This document shows, piece by piece, positions 1-9,050 of a stretch of DNA of 64,000 nt. Both the position numbers and the translations under genes were made by a program. Source of the DNA: Aerococcus urinaeequi (lineage in GTDB: Bacteria; Bacillota; Bacilli; Lactobacillales; Aerococcaceae); contig NZ_CP014162.1 in the NCBI RefSeq assembly GCF_001543205.1, positions 620,001 to 684,000 on the forward strand, given 5' to 3'. How positions within the stretch are numbered: the stretch's first letter is position 1; the number at the start of each line of letters is the position of its first letter. The notes under the pieces are model-generated. The model was not told the DNA's origin, did not search any database, and saw only the letters and a list, made by a program, of their open reading frames with translations.

Positions 1-663
1 GCAATTGACGCCGTAGGCAATGATTTGCTCGGACGACTCTGCCAATAGCTGGAATACACGCAGATCGGTCCCATCGCATAAATGGTGATCGTCCTTCAAA
101 GTCACCGTCAGCCAAGCTGTCGTCTTGGGATGTTGGGCTAGCAACTCAATCACAGCCTGGATTTCCGTTAGATCCGGAATGGTTTCGATGGCCAGCAGAT
201 CAGCCCCGGATTCCAGCAGCAACTCTAACCTTTCGCGATGGAAATCGACCAATTCGGTTTGCGACAGACCGTAATTGCCCCGATATTCAGAGCCGTCCGC
301 CAAATAGGCTCCGTATGGTCCGACCGAAGCCGCCACCCATTTTTCTTGCAGGCCTTGGCTTTTCGTTTGGGCCTGTTTCGCTAGTTCTACCGTTCTTTTG
401 ATCAGAGCCCGGCTTTCTTCGGTTGTATGGCCCAAACGCTCGAACCCGGCAACCGTCGCTTGATAGCTCGCTGTGATGGCGATGTTTGCCCCGGCATCGT
501 AATAGTTCTGATGGACTTTTTCAATTTTATCCGGTTCGTTCACTAATGCTTTCGCGGTCCATAACTCATCATTCAGGTCCAAGCCTTGCTCCTCCAGACC
601 TAAGGACATCGAACCATCGATGAGGATCACTTTTTGATTCTTTTGCCACTCTTTAAAATTCAT
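1..663 (-). CDS. mmuM: Homocysteine S-methyltransferase (partial, 3' end outside window)
   Basis: Reading from the ATG at 663 down to position 1 gives 221 codons without a stop, starting MNFKEWQKNQ and containing IDGSMS near residue 16, ASYQAT near 65, and VGPYGAYL near 115. These are typical of the betaine/homocysteine S-methyltransferase family, which moves a methyl group from S-methylmethionine to homocysteine to make methionine in the cytosol. The zinc-binding C-terminal GGCC region lies beyond the window. The start overlaps the 3' end of the permease gene by 11 bases, so the two are translationally coupled in one operon under the upstream Met T-box. The base composition is richer in GC than most of the window, as in the permease gene, which suggests the pair was acquired together. 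The partner gene makes S-methylmethionine the most likely donor. Confidence 0.9.
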   Translation of the reverse strand, partial: MNFKEWQKNQKVILIDGSMSLGLEEQGLDLNDELWTAKALVNEPDKIEKVHQNYYDAGANIAITASYQATVAGFERLGHTTEESRALIKRTVELAKQAQTKSQGLQEKWVAASVGPYGAYLADGSEYRGNYGLSQTELVDFHRERLELLLESGADLLAIETIPDLTEIQAVIELLAQHPKTTAWLTVTLKDDHHLCDGTDLRVFQLLAESSEQIIAYGVNC

Positions 664-2062
664 CGGAAAGCTCACCCACTTCTTGATTTTCGATTGCTAC
701 AGAAGCCTTTTTGCTGAAGAATAACTGGTAATAAAAGAAGCACAAGATCGTGAATGGGATGCCGATGATCAAGGCAATCCGCTGGTTCGGATCAAACGCG
801 ATGCCGATGATCGAAACGGAGCAAAGGATAATGACGAGCCACGGAACGATTGGATAGAATGGTGTTTGGTAAGCCAGTTCATCCAGTTTATGCCCCGATT
901 TCAGATAGTATTTGCGGAAATTCAGTTGTGCCCAAGCGATGCTCAACCAAACCGCCACGACCGCGAATGCGGAGATGGATACCAAAGCCAGGTAAACGGT
1001 GTCCGCGGAATAGATGCTGGAAAATAGGGAGAGAAGCCCACCCAAAATGGTCAGCAACAACCCGTAAATCGGCAACCCGCGTTTGGATAATTTGGCGAGA
1101 CGTTTCGGCAATGTTCCTGCATTGGCCAATGACCACAGCATTCTTGATGCTGCGTAGACCCCAGAGTTTGCGCCGGAAAGGACTACAGTGATCAGGACGA
1201 GGTTCATGATGTCTGCTGCGTATGGGATACCCATCAAATTCAGGATGACGGTCACCGGACTTTCATCCAAATTAGCCGCAGAATCCGGAAGCAGCGCACC
1301 GATCACAACAATCGTCCCGATGAAAAGGACCACCAAAATGACGATTGTCTGCAAGATTGCTTTCGGGATATTTTTCTTAGGATCCGACGTTTCACCAGCG
1401 GCTACGCCGATCAATTCCGCACCGGAAAAAGCGAAGTTAGCAGACAGTATCGCCAAGAAAACAGAGCCTGCGCCTTTCGGGAACCAACCGTTTTCCGTCA
1501 GATGGCTGAAAAGTGGTGCTGATTCATTTCCCTGGATCGGTATAAATCCGAATATGCCACCCAGACCCAGGATAAGGAAAAATGCCAGTGCGAGCACTTT
1601 GATCAGCGACATCCAAAATTCGCTGACGGAAAACCAACGCACATCAATAATGTTTGAAAGTACAATAATGCCGATAAAAAAGATGCACCAAAGCCAACTG
1701 GGAATGCCGGGGAACCAGCGTTGTGACAAAATCGCCAAGGTGATGAACTGCGAACCCAATGCCACTGTCCACGTCAGCCAATAAAGCCACGCCACCACGA
1801 AACCTGCTCCGGGATGGATGTATTTTGAAGCGTAGTTGTGGAACGAACTCGTACTAGGCTCGTGGACCGACAATTCGCCCAAGCACATCATGACCAGCGT
1901 CACCAAAAATGCTCCGATCAGATACGCAATGATTGTTCCGATCGAACCCGCCGTTTGAATGAGATACCCCGAACTCAAGAAGATTCCAGTTCCGATTACC
2001 CCACCCAATGAAAGCATAACTAGATGCTTTGATGTCATTTCCCTTACAAATGATTGCTCCAT
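653..2062 (-). CDS. mmuP: APC-superfamily amino acid permease, probable S-methylmethionine permease
   Basis: A 469-residue protein with about 12 hydrophobic segments. It opens with a cytosolic stretch and the family signature GGVIGTGIFLSSGY (residues about 20-33), the consensus substrate-binding loop of amino acid/polyamine/organocation permeases. A strong ribosome binding site (GGAGGG) lies just before the ATG. The gene sits immediately upstream of mmuM with an 11-base overlap and behind a T-box with a Met specifier. This context is why I call it the S-methylmethionine importer rather than a general amino acid permease. GC content looks higher than in most genes of the window, as in mmuM. 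The family assignment is firm; the substrate is inferred from gene context. Confidence 0.85.
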   Translation of the reverse strand: MEQSFVREMTSKHLVMLSLGGVIGTGIFLSSGYLIQTAGSIGTIIAYLIGAFLVTLVMMCLGELSVHEPSTSSFHNYASKYIHPGAGFVVAWLYWLTWTVALGSQFITLAILSQRWFPGIPSWLWCIFFIGIIVLSNIIDVRWFSVSEFWMSLIKVLALAFFLILGLGGIFGFIPIQGNESAPLFSHLTENGWFPKGAGSVFLAILSANFAFSGAELIGVAAGETSDPKKNIPKAILQTIVILVVLFIGTIVVIGALLPDSAANLDESPVTVILNLMGIPYAADIMNLVLITVVLSGANSGVYAASRMLWSLANAGTLPKRLAKLSKRGLPIYGLLLTILGGLLSLFSSIYSADTVYLALVSISAFAVVAVWLSIAWAQLNFRKYYLKSGHKLDELAYQTPFYPIVPWLVIILCSVSIIGIAFDPNQRIALIIGIPFTILCFFYYQLFFSKKASVAIENQEVGELSDEF

Positions 2063-2094
2063 ATTTTTCCCTCCAAAAATATATTAAAATATAA

Positions 2095-2350
2095 AAAAAA
2101 AGCACTCCCCCTATTGAAAGGGCGAATGCTCGCGTTACCACCTTTGTTCATAATCATAAAGATTATCTCAGCAAGGGACTGTCATCCCTTCACGCGCTAT
2201 CGGGCGTACCCGTCACTTGCTAAGTTTCCCTCACACGTGATAACTCAAAGACCATTTTCGCTGATTCCGAAACATCTGCTTTCACCATTCGCAGACTCTC
2301 TATGGTTTCTTTCCCAGCTACTTATCTCATCAAAGTTTCATATATTTTTA
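2095..2350 (-). ncRNA. T-box leader, methionine type, upstream of mmuPM
   Basis: Minus-strand leader with the conserved T-box core AGGTGGTAACGCG near 2132-2146, followed by a terminator hairpin (GCATTCGCCCT pairing with AGGGGGAGTGC, about 2100-2130) and a run of T. An AGAGAG box lies near 2295. In the predicted specifier loop the bases GAAA-ATG-GTC place ATG at 2255-2253, a Met codon. The same GAAAATGGTCT context occurs in the leader of metY in this window. Uncharged tRNA-Met would favour the antiterminator and allow expression. Confidence 0.9.
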
Positions 2351-2446
2351 ATAAATATACAAGAATGATGGATGGTTGTCAATTATTTTGTGCTTACTTT
2401 CATTTGCCATTACTGTTAAAGTATTTATATCGAAACCTGTATATAT

Positions 2447-3019
2447 CTATTTCCACTTCGCTTCTGCTGTCGGTTCATAAGCAGCCATTTTCTCTAACAA
2501 GACTTCTGGATCAGTTTCAACCAACAACATATCCCGGTATTGTTGATGCATAAACCCATGATCGACTTGAAAATCCAAAAAGTCCAACAAGCCATCATAG
2601 TAGTTATTCACATTCAAAATCCCGATTGGTTTATCGTGATAACCAACTTGCTTCCAGGAAATCACCTCAAACAACTCTTCCAGGGTCCCTGGGCCACCCG
2701 GCAAGGCAATAAACCCGTCAGACAAATCAATCATCTGTGCCTTTCGCTCGTGCATCCCTTGAACAACAAACAATTTAGTCAGGTCAGGATGTTGAATATT
2801 GTTGTCCGCCAACTTCTGTGGCACAACCCCCATCACATCGCCGCCAAAAGCCAAAGCCCCGTTCGCTACAGCAGCCATACAACCCACATTTGACCCACCA
2901 TAAACCAAAGTCCGCCCTGATTTAGCAATCACTTCGCCGACCCTTGTCGCCATCTCTTCATAAACTGGGTCATCTCCAGTAGCCGACCCCAAATATACCG
3001 CAACACTTTCAAGTTCCAT
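2447..3019 (-). CDS. LOG family protein (TIGR00730 type nucleotide phosphoribohydrolase)
   Basis: 190 residues from the ATG at 3019, which has a GGGG-type ribosome binding site 8 bases upstream; a GTG at 3028 is an alternative. The Rossmann-like fold carries VYLGSATG near the start, GGSNVGCMAAVA (about 41-52) and the catalytic signature PGGPGTLEE (about 112-120). These match LOG proteins, which cleave the N-glycosidic bond of nucleoside 5'-monophosphates and were once misnamed lysine decarboxylases. The physiological substrate in bacteria of this group is not settled. It stands alone, ahead of the mmuPM T-box and divergent from the rhodanese gene. Confidence 0.85.
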   Translation of the reverse strand: MELESVAVYLGSATGDDPVYEEMATRVGEVIAKSGRTLVYGGSNVGCMAAVANGALAFGGDVMGVVPQKLADNNIQHPDLTKLFVVQGMHERKAQMIDLSDGFIALPGGPGTLEELFEVISWKQVGYHDKPIGILNVNNYYDGLLDFLDFQVDHGFMHQQYRDMLLVETDPEVLLEKMAAYEPTAEAKWK

Positions 3020-3182
3020 CCACAACACCCCTTCTTTCCCAATATTTTAGCCAAACCCTCAGCATCTGACAAGTACCTCCCCTGAAAAAGGGCGAAAGGC
3101 ATCTTGTTGGCATTCACTATCAAGCACCCACATTGACTCACCCCACGCATCCTGTCATAATTTAAATAGAAGAGGTGGTTAT

Positions 3183-3758
3183 ATGACAACAACATTAGAT
3201 AAAATTGCATACGAAAACTTACAAGACGAAGTAGTGGTGGATATCCGTGACAATACAACCTTCCGCCAAGGTCACTTGCCGAATAGTTTGAACGTCACAG
3301 CCAAGCAAAAAGACAAATACTGGGATGGCTTGGTCAAAAACAAAGAGAACCTTGTCATCCTTACAGATAAGGAAGAATCGCTCGCTGACTTTGAAGACCT
3401 AGATCCAAACGCTTATATTCTTTTTGAAGATATCCCGCAAGAAGTATTGGTTACAAGTGCAGAAATCACAGCGGCAGATTTCTTACAATTATCTGATGAC
3501 CAGGATTATGTCTTATTAGACTTACGTCACCCAGATGAAATTACCCGCCCAGCACCAGAGAAAAACTTGGTCAATATCCCACTAGAAAAGCTAGCCGATA
3601 ACTTAGAAAGAATTGATAGCGACAAAGATATTTACCTACTATGTGGATCAGGCGGCCGTGCCACAGCAGGCGACGCCTACTTAACAGCACATGGCTACAA
3701 CAAAACACATGTCATCGAAGGCGGCATCAAAGCAGTCATTCAAGCCCAAGGGGAATAA
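3183..3758 (+). CDS. Rhodanese-domain protein (degenerate plus active domain)
   Basis: 191 residues. Residues about 1-85 look like a degenerate rhodanese repeat (VVVDIRDNTTFRQGHLPNS) without an obvious cysteine loop. Residues about 93-191 form a complete rhodanese domain (VLLDLRHPDE) with the active loop YLLCGSGGRA, so the catalytic cysteine is near 153. Such proteins bind persulfide sulfur in sulfur trafficking or thiosulfate/polysulfide handling. The gene has a GAGGTGG ribosome binding site and its own terminator at 3829-3863, so it is probably monocistronic. The exact sulfur donor and acceptor cannot be read from the sequence. Confidence 0.85.
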   Translation: MTTTLDKIAYENLQDEVVVDIRDNTTFRQGHLPNSLNVTAKQKDKYWDGLVKNKENLVILTDKEESLADFEDLDPNAYILFEDIPQEVLVTSAEITAADFLQLSDDQDYVLLDLRHPDEITRPAPEKNLVNIPLEKLADNLERIDSDKDIYLLCGSGGRATAGDAYLTAHGYNKTHVIEGGIKAVIQAQGE

Positions 3759-3828
3759 TTGTTTTAGCTGTATTTTAGTTTGCTATGTTGCTTTACTGAG
3801 GGGAATCTCCACTAATATTATTAAAAAG

Positions 3829-3863
3829 ATAGTGATTGCCAAGTCAGCGATCACTATTTTTTC
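3829..3863 (+). terminator. Rho-independent terminator after the rhodanese gene
   Basis: ATAGTGAT pairs with ATCACTAT across a 13-base loop and is followed by a T run. Confidence 0.8.
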
Positions 3864-3967
3864 ATTTGCGTGATTGTTTTTCTGAAATTTAAATGATTTT
3901 TTTCCGTAATCTTTTATATATCAGTGTATGATAGATATATATTATACGTTATAGGGAGGAATAGGAC

Positions 3968-4849
3968 ATGTTGAAAAGATTACCCGTTCTATTATTAACA
4001 GGTTTGCTTTTAGCTGGTTGTGCTGGAAATGAACAAGAGAATGGCGATGGGTCCCAAGAACAAAGTACTTCTAGTGAATCTTCAGAGGCGTCCACTAATA
4101 ATGGTAGTGAGGATGCGGAAATCACTGACCAAGATGAGGATACTAATGAAGATACAGATAATCAAGTAGCTAACTACTATATCGACCCTGAGACCTCAAG
4201 TGTATTGCCGGCTAATGAGGATGCGAACCCTAATGTTGTACTCGCCACTGTCGATGATGTACCAAGGAAGTTACCCGAAACACCAACGTCGTCAGTAGAG
4301 GAAGCACAAGCTATGGCCAACCGCGGTATTTACGGGCTTTTCTTCGTCAACGGTATGTACTTACAAGGTGAAGATGGCGAAGAAGGCCGACAAGCATTAA
4401 AAGAGATTGCCGACATGGGTCATGTGATTGGTAACCACACGCTTACGCATTATAGTCTTGACCAAGTACCTGACGAAGAAACCTTGCGTCACGAAATTAT
4501 TGGTAACCAAGATATTATTGAAGAAGTTATTGGTTATCGCCCACAATTCTTCCGTCCACCACACGGTATTGAAATCCCAGAATTAGAGGGGATTTTAGAA
4601 GAAGAAAACATGGTGGCGATGAACTGGTCGTATGGTTTTGATTGGGACGAAAACTATTCAAACCCAGCAATGCTAGCAGATGTCATGGTGAACACTGAAT
4701 TCTTATCTCCAGGCGCTAATTTATTAATGCACGACTTAACTTGGACCAACGAAGCTATGCCGGCCATACTAGACGGTATTCAAGCCAAAGGTTACGAATT
4801 TGTTGACGCCCGTGACATCGCCACACGAGACGAAATGGCTGACTTATAA
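3968..4849 (+). CDS. Lipoprotein with a polysaccharide-deacetylase (NodB-like) domain
   Basis: 293 residues. Residues 1-18 are a lipoprotein signal ending in the lipobox LLAGC, so the mature protein is lipid-anchored outside the membrane. A Ser/Glu/Asp-rich linker runs to about residue 75. The C-terminal domain carries ATVDDVP in place of the usual TFDDGP (the Asp pair is kept), the metal-binding HTLTH, and RPPHG in place of RPPYG. The family removes acetyl groups from N-acetylglucosamine in peptidoglycan or related glycans. The VDDVP change alters the first motif, so activity or substrate may differ. A GGGAGGAA ribosome binding site precedes the ATG. Flanked by terminators on both sides. Confidence 0.8.
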   Translation: MLKRLPVLLLTGLLLAGCAGNEQENGDGSQEQSTSSESSEASTNNGSEDAEITDQDEDTNEDTDNQVANYYIDPETSSVLPANEDANPNVVLATVDDVPRKLPETPTSSVEEAQAMANRGIYGLFFVNGMYLQGEDGEEGRQALKEIADMGHVIGNHTLTHYSLDQVPDEETLRHEIIGNQDIIEEVIGYRPQFFRPPHGIEIPELEGILEEENMVAMNWSYGFDWDENYSNPAMLADVMVNTEFLSPGANLLMHDLTWTNEAMPAILDGIQAKGYEFVDARDIATRDEMADL

Positions 4850-4884
4850 TCCAACCACTTGATTTTAAAAACATTTATACACGC

Positions 4885-4926
4885 AAAAAGATAGTGTCTA
4901 TTTAAGTTAACATTCACTATCTTTTT
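4885..4926 (+). terminator. Rho-independent terminator after the deacetylase gene
   Basis: AAAGATAGTG pairs with CACTATCTTT, with A and T runs on both sides; it can work in either direction and also faces rlmCD. Confidence 0.8.
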
Positions 4927-5094
4927 ATATTGGCTATTAATTTGACTACATTGAGAAGTTACTCATCATAATTAGCATATATTTATATTCTGTAACTATT
5001 GAATGTATTCGTGGACTACCTTAAAGCCACCGGCTTATCTATTAATCATCAAAAGTTACTAAATAGAGTTGAAACCACAGGATTCATGTTTTAA

Positions 5095-6504
5095 TTAATC
5101 TTTTATTTCTTTTTTCTTTAATAACACGATGTTTTCTAAATGTGCGGTATGAGGGAATTGGTCGATTGGTTGCACTTCTACGACTTCGTAGCCAAAGTCG
5201 AGTAACCAAACTAGGTCGGCTGCTAAACTTTTCGGTCCGCATGACACGTAGACAATGCGGTCGGTGCCGAATCGACCGATGGCACGCATGACTTTACCGC
5301 CCGCCCCGTTACGTGGTGGGTCTAATAATAATAAGTCTGGTTGTCCCCAAACATCTGGTAAAACCCGCAATCCTGCTCTGGCATCTGAGGCCATAAAGAA
5401 GGTATTATCTAGGTTATTATCCGCGGCATTTCGTTTAGCTGAGTTGATTGAGTTTTCTACGATTTCAATCCCAGCCAACGATTTAGAAGCGGCTGCTAAT
5501 GGTAATGAAAAAGTCCCGATGCCACAGAATAGGTCTAATACTTTCATATCCTCTTTGACCTGAGCCATGTCAATCGCTGTTTCGACCATCTTATTGGCTT
5601 GGACAGGATTTACTTGGAAGAAAGTATCTGGCCAAATACGGAATTTAAAACCTTGTAGTTCGTCGTTGATATAGTCACGACCGTGAATGAGATAGACATC
5701 ATTGTCATACGACCGTTCGGTACCTCCATTTTTCTTCAACCATTGGAAGGAAACAATCCGTGGTTGCGCGTTTAGAAGGCGTTGGGTAAGGTCTTCGATG
5801 GCTTCAGTATAAGCATCCGGTGCTTCTAAAGCGTAAATGGCGACCATGATTTCCCCTGTTGCAAATGATTGACGCATCAATAAGTTGCATAGCAAACCTT
5901 CTTTAGTATCTTTATCCAAGCCTGGGAATTGGTAGTCTTTTTGCCATTTGGAGACAACTTTTTTAATGGCAATCATCTCTTCTGGGGCTAGGATGGAGTC
6001 TTCTAAGTCGATAACTTTGCGGTAATTTCCTTGTTGGTGCATACCTAAAGACCCGTCTACGCCAAAAGTTAATTCCATCTTGTTGCGGTATCGGTAAGGA
6101 TTATCCATGCCGATGATGGGTTTGACTAGGTTGGTATCAAAGCCAGCTTCTGCTAAATAACCCTTAATTAGAATTTCTTTGTGGGCTAGCTGGTCTTCGT
6201 ATTTCATAAATTGTAGGGGCGCACCGGCAGCCATTTCTCGGTCTACTGGCATATCCAAATTCCGCATGGGACTTGGTTCCAGCAATTCGTCAAATGATAG
6301 ACTGGCTTTATGACGTCCTTTGGCATTGGGCACAGTCACGCGGACTTTGTCGCCTGGGACGACATTATCGATAAATAGTAGTAAATGTTTTCCGTGGGGG
6401 CCTTTTTCTGGCGGATGGATATAGCGCACAAACCCCACGCCTGTATGGTCCAGTTTCTCAACTGTCACTTCAAGAACTTCTGTCGGATATAGATCTTTCT
6501 TCAC
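5095..6504 (-). CDS. rlmCD: 23S rRNA (uracil-5-)-methyltransferase, RlmCD/RumA family
   Basis: 469 residues, the normal length. An N-terminal TRAM domain (about 8-70) is followed by the central region and a SAM-binding methyltransferase domain with DLFCGIGTFSLPLA (about 325-338), LLLDPPRNGAGG (about 394-405) and the nucleophile loop VYVSCGPKSLA. The C-terminus has HTAHLENIVLL. Members use SAM to make 5-methyluridine in 23S rRNA; in Gram-positive bacteria one enzyme often modifies two sites (U747 and U1939). The four-cysteine iron-sulfur cluster of E. coli RumA is not evident near the N-terminus, as is usual for the Gram-positive forms. The gene stands alone. Which of the two uridines it modifies cannot be told from the sequence. 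Confidence 0.92.
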   Translation of the reverse strand: MKKDLYPTEVLEVTVEKLDHTGVGFVRYIHPPEKGPHGKHLLLFIDNVVPGDKVRVTVPNAKGRHKASLSFDELLEPSPMRNLDMPVDREMAAGAPLQFMKYEDQLAHKEILIKGYLAEAGFDTNLVKPIIGMDNPYRYRNKMELTFGVDGSLGMHQQGNYRKVIDLEDSILAPEEMIAIKKVVSKWQKDYQFPGLDKDTKEGLLCNLLMRQSFATGEIMVAIYALEAPDAYTEAIEDLTQRLLNAQPRIVSFQWLKKNGGTERSYDNDVYLIHGRDYINDELQGFKFRIWPDTFFQVNPVQANKMVETAIDMAQVKEDMKVLDLFCGIGTFSLPLAAASKSLAGIEIVENSINSAKRNAADNNLDNTFFMASDARAGLRVLPDVWGQPDLLLLDPPRNGAGGKVMRAIGRFGTDRIVYVSCGPKSLAADLVWLLDFGYEVVEVQPIDQFPHTAHLENIVLLKKKEIKD

Positions 6505-6553
6505 TTTTTCACACCTCTTCTGGCAATTGTCAAGAAATTATAACAGTTTATAC

Positions 6554-6579
6554 GAAAAAAGACTAGGTTTCCCCAGTCT
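6554..6579 (-). terminator. Rho-independent terminator after the DUF1456 gene
   Basis: On the minus strand AGACTGGG pairs with CCTAGTCT around a GAAA loop, then a run of T. Confidence 0.8.
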
Positions 6580-6616
6580 GATTTCTACTATTAACTACTA
6601 TATATGTGACGGTAAT

Positions 6617-7114
6617 TTATTCCCCGCGGTAGCGCATTTTCAACCCATTTAGGAAGTTACGTGCGTACCGGTCGCCACATGGTTTGTAGTTGCGGTGACC
6701 TTCTTTACGTAAGACGGCACCTAATTCACTTTTGGTTAAACGGCCGCCAGCATCTTCCATGATTTCATGCAAATCTTCTGTGGTCAATGACAAGGCAATC
6801 TTCATTTTCTTCAATAATAGATTGTTGGCATTGTCGTCAGTTAACTCTAGCTTTGGTTCCGGGGCCCCTTCACGGACGCCACGTTGGGAAGTGATAATCC
6901 CATTTAAAAAGCGTTCAAAGTGTTCATTATTCAATACTTCTTCATACTCACGCTCATATTCATTTTCGTTTTCATTCGTCCGTGTAGCAGTAGTAAAAGC
7001 ACGAACTTGATCAGCTGTGACACTTGCCCCACCCATGTCGAAAATTTTTACAACATCTTCGTCTTTGATATCTAAAGCATAACGCAAGCGCGTTAGTCGG
7101 TCATTATTATTCAT
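6617..7114 (-). CDS. DUF1456 (YehS-like) family protein
   Basis: 165 residues made of two similar helical repeats, each beginning with a stretch like LTRLRYALDIKDEDVVKIFDMGG (first, from about 7) and LKKMKIALSLTTEDLHEIMEDAGG (second, from about 100). Between them is a Glu/Asn-rich linker. The duplicated layout is that of YehS/DUF1456 proteins, whose function is unknown. An AGAGAGGTTG ribosome binding site precedes the ATG. It lies just downstream of the acetyltransferase on the same strand with about 36 bases between, so the two may be co-transcribed. Confidence 0.82.
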   Translation of the reverse strand: MNNNDRLTRLRYALDIKDEDVVKIFDMGGASVTADQVRAFTTATRTNENENEYEREYEEVLNNEHFERFLNGIITSQRGVREGAPEPKLELTDDNANNLLLKKMKIALSLTTEDLHEIMEDAGGRLTKSELGAVLRKEGHRNYKPCGDRYARNFLNGLKMRYRGE

Positions 7115-7150
7115 TTTATCTCAACCTCTCTCAATAGTTATTATAGCAGA

Positions 7151-7735
7151 TTAACCGTCACGACGGGCATCTGCTTCAGTAATTTCACGGATTGGCTTAC
7201 AAGGGTTACCGAATGCAATCATGTTGGCTGGGATATCTTTTGTGACTACTGAACCGCCACCAATGACAGCCCCGTCCCCAATCGTTACACCTGGCATGAC
7301 TTTCACACCACCACCAAACCAAACATTATTGCCGACTGTTATTGGTTTAGCATATTCTAAGCCTTTATTACGTCTTTCAACATCTAGCGGGTGGCCGGCT
7401 GTATAAAAGCCGCAGTCTGGTGCAACAAATACGTTATCTCCGAAAGTGACTTTAGCCCCGTCAAGGATAACTAAATTGTGGTTGGCATAAAAGTTTTCCC
7501 CGATTTCAATGTTGAACCCATAATCACAATAAAATGGCCCTGCAATTTCAAATCTCTCGCCCGTTTTGCCTAGTAACTGGCGGATAATGTCTTGTCGCTT
7601 TACTTTTTCACTAGGCCGTGCATGATTAAAGTCATAACACAATTCCTTGGCATCCGCTCTGGCGTCTATTAATTCCTGGTCATAGTTGGCGTCATAAATC
7701 AGCCCAGCTATCATCTTTTCTTTCTCAGTTGTCAT
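7151..7735 (-). CDS. maa: Maltose O-acetyltransferase family (hexapeptide repeat)
   Basis: 194 residues. The N-terminal Mac domain starts TEKEKMIAGLIYDANYDQEL, followed by left-handed beta-helix hexapeptide repeats (IGENFYANHNLVILDGAKVTFG and on) to about residue 185. The catalytic histidine sits in FYTAGHPLD (about 112-120). The family transfers an acetyl group from acetyl-CoA to sugars such as maltose or glucose in the cytosol. It resembles the acetyltransferase at 23953-24525, which suggests paralogues. The family assignment is firm, but the actual acceptor sugar cannot be read from the sequence. Confidence 0.87.
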   Translation of the reverse strand: MTTEKEKMIAGLIYDANYDQELIDARADAKELCYDFNHARPSEKVKRQDIIRQLLGKTGERFEIAGPFYCDYGFNIEIGENFYANHNLVILDGAKVTFGDNVFVAPDCGFYTAGHPLDVERRNKGLEYAKPITVGNNVWFGGGVKVMPGVTIGDGAVIGGGSVVTKDIPANMIAFGNPCKPIREITEADARRDG

Positions 7736-7876
7736 GAATGAAACTCCTTATATCGTTAACCTATTTCTTAATGCTTAGTATAACAAAATCTATTTATAAC
7801 AAGAAGTAACTTCCTTAACCATTAATGACTCAATTAACTAGACTAGCAAATATGTTAACCACGCAATTTAAATGTT

Positions 7877-7906
7877 AAAAAGGCCGAGACTTATGTCTCG
7901 ACCTTT
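7877..7906 (-). terminator. Rho-independent terminator after kdgT
   Basis: GGTCGAGAC pairs with GTCTCGGCC around a four-base loop, then T run on the minus strand. Confidence 0.85.
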
Positions 7907-7929
7907 CAAGATAAGCTAATTTGACTAGC

Positions 7930-8865
7930 TTAATTCTTTTTTTGATGAAGTTTATTTACAATTATTGGTGCAAGTATACTAGTGATTATGGCTGCCATCA
8001 AAACTTGTGCAGTAGCTGATGTCACATCGCCTGCCACCGCTGGTAAAGCTGTACCAACCGTTGCTGGAACAGCCGTAGACATACCTGCGACTGTAGCGAT
8101 AGATACGCCGGCTAATCCATCATATTTCAATACTTTCTTATCAATAAAGTACATCAATGGCATAGATAAAACCATGAAAATAATTGTCACAATAATACCA
8201 GAAAGACCTGATCGAATAGCTTCAAACATATCCATTCCTTGACCAAGTAACCAACCAAGTAACATTAAGGCAGCTGGCATTACTGGACCAAATACTTTTC
8301 CGAATTCAGGATCTAAATTACCTAATATAATTCCTATCACCAAAGGTAAGAAGATAGAAATGATTGGTGTCCACTCAATACCACCAAAACCACCTGAGAT
8401 GTACGCTGATAACATAATCATTGGTAAGGCTGGCAAGGCCGGAATAACCGCAAAGGGGTAAATAGAGGCGTCATCCTTATCCCCATACATTTCGGTTAAA
8501 GCCAAGTGTACAGCTGGATTAATCGATAAAATAACCGCTAAGAAACCTAATCCAGAAATCCCCCAAACACCTTCAAGACCGAATAATAGCAGAAAGATTA
8601 CCCCAAAAATGATGGAAATACACATTTTAATAAGCACTAACGCTCCTTGGTGTTTCATCAAATGGCCTAATTTTTTTAAATCAACTGTTGTACCTGATGC
8701 AAATACCAATAAACCAACGATATAATTCGTCCCTGAATTAGAGAAAAAAGCTTCTGTTGGCCCACCCATATCAAATAAATTAGGGAAAAATGAATAAATC
8801 ACCATAGACACAACCATTGGAACTAGAAAAGTCCCTGCTGGAATTCGACGCATAAAATTAATCAA
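7930..8865 (-). CDS. kdgT: 2-keto-3-deoxygluconate permease family transporter (KdgT)
   Basis: 311 residues and about 10 membrane segments, with the KdgT-family sequences IPAGTFLVPM at the N-terminus, SINPAVHLALTEMYGDKDD (about 115-133), and SIATVAGMSTAVPATV near the C-terminus. The family imports 2-keto-3-deoxygluconate with protons, but the substrate here is not proven. The best start is a TTG at 8865, since AAGGAG lies 8 bases upstream while the in-frame ATG at 8853 is too far from it. It is separated by a terminator from a second, truncated and fused copy of the same family at 9051-10049. No KDG kinase or aldolase gene is visible nearby. Confidence 0.82.
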   Translation of the reverse strand: MINFMRRIPAGTFLVPMVVSMVIYSFFPNLFDMGGPTEAFFSNSGTNYIVGLLVFASGTTVDLKKLGHLMKHQGALVLIKMCISIIFGVIFLLLFGLEGVWGISGLGFLAVILSINPAVHLALTEMYGDKDDASIYPFAVIPALPALPMIMLSAYISGGFGGIEWTPIISIFLPLVIGIILGNLDPEFGKVFGPVMPAALMLLGWLLGQGMDMFEAIRSGLSGIIVTIIFMVLSMPLMYFIDKKVLKYDGLAGVSIATVAGMSTAVPATVGTALPAVAGDVTSATAQVLMAAIITSILAPIIVNKLHQKKN

Positions 8866-8985
8866 TCACATAAACTCCTTTTGTTTTTATTTTATAAATT
8901 TGTACATCAAAGCCATCATACTATGCAGAAATATTGAATACAAGGGCTTTACTAGTATTCAATATTTTTTAAAACATCTTGACGA

Positions 8986-9013
8986 AGAAAAAGAGACTGT
9001 AAAATCCAGTCTC
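8986..9013 (-). terminator. Rho-independent terminator after the EIIA-KdgT fusion gene
   Basis: GAGACTG pairs with CAGTCTC around a seven-base loop, then TTTTTCTT on the minus strand. Confidence 0.85.
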
Positions 9014-9050
9014 AAAATCTATTACTATTTGTTTTAATCTAGTTATCTAT

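Noticed and set aside
850..1784. Plus-strand open frames opposite mmuP
   Set aside because: They lie in the antisense of a clear permease gene, have no family features and no ribosome binding site.
2054..2553. Plus-strand open frames over the mmuP leader
   Set aside because: They are antisense to the T-box and to the LOG gene.
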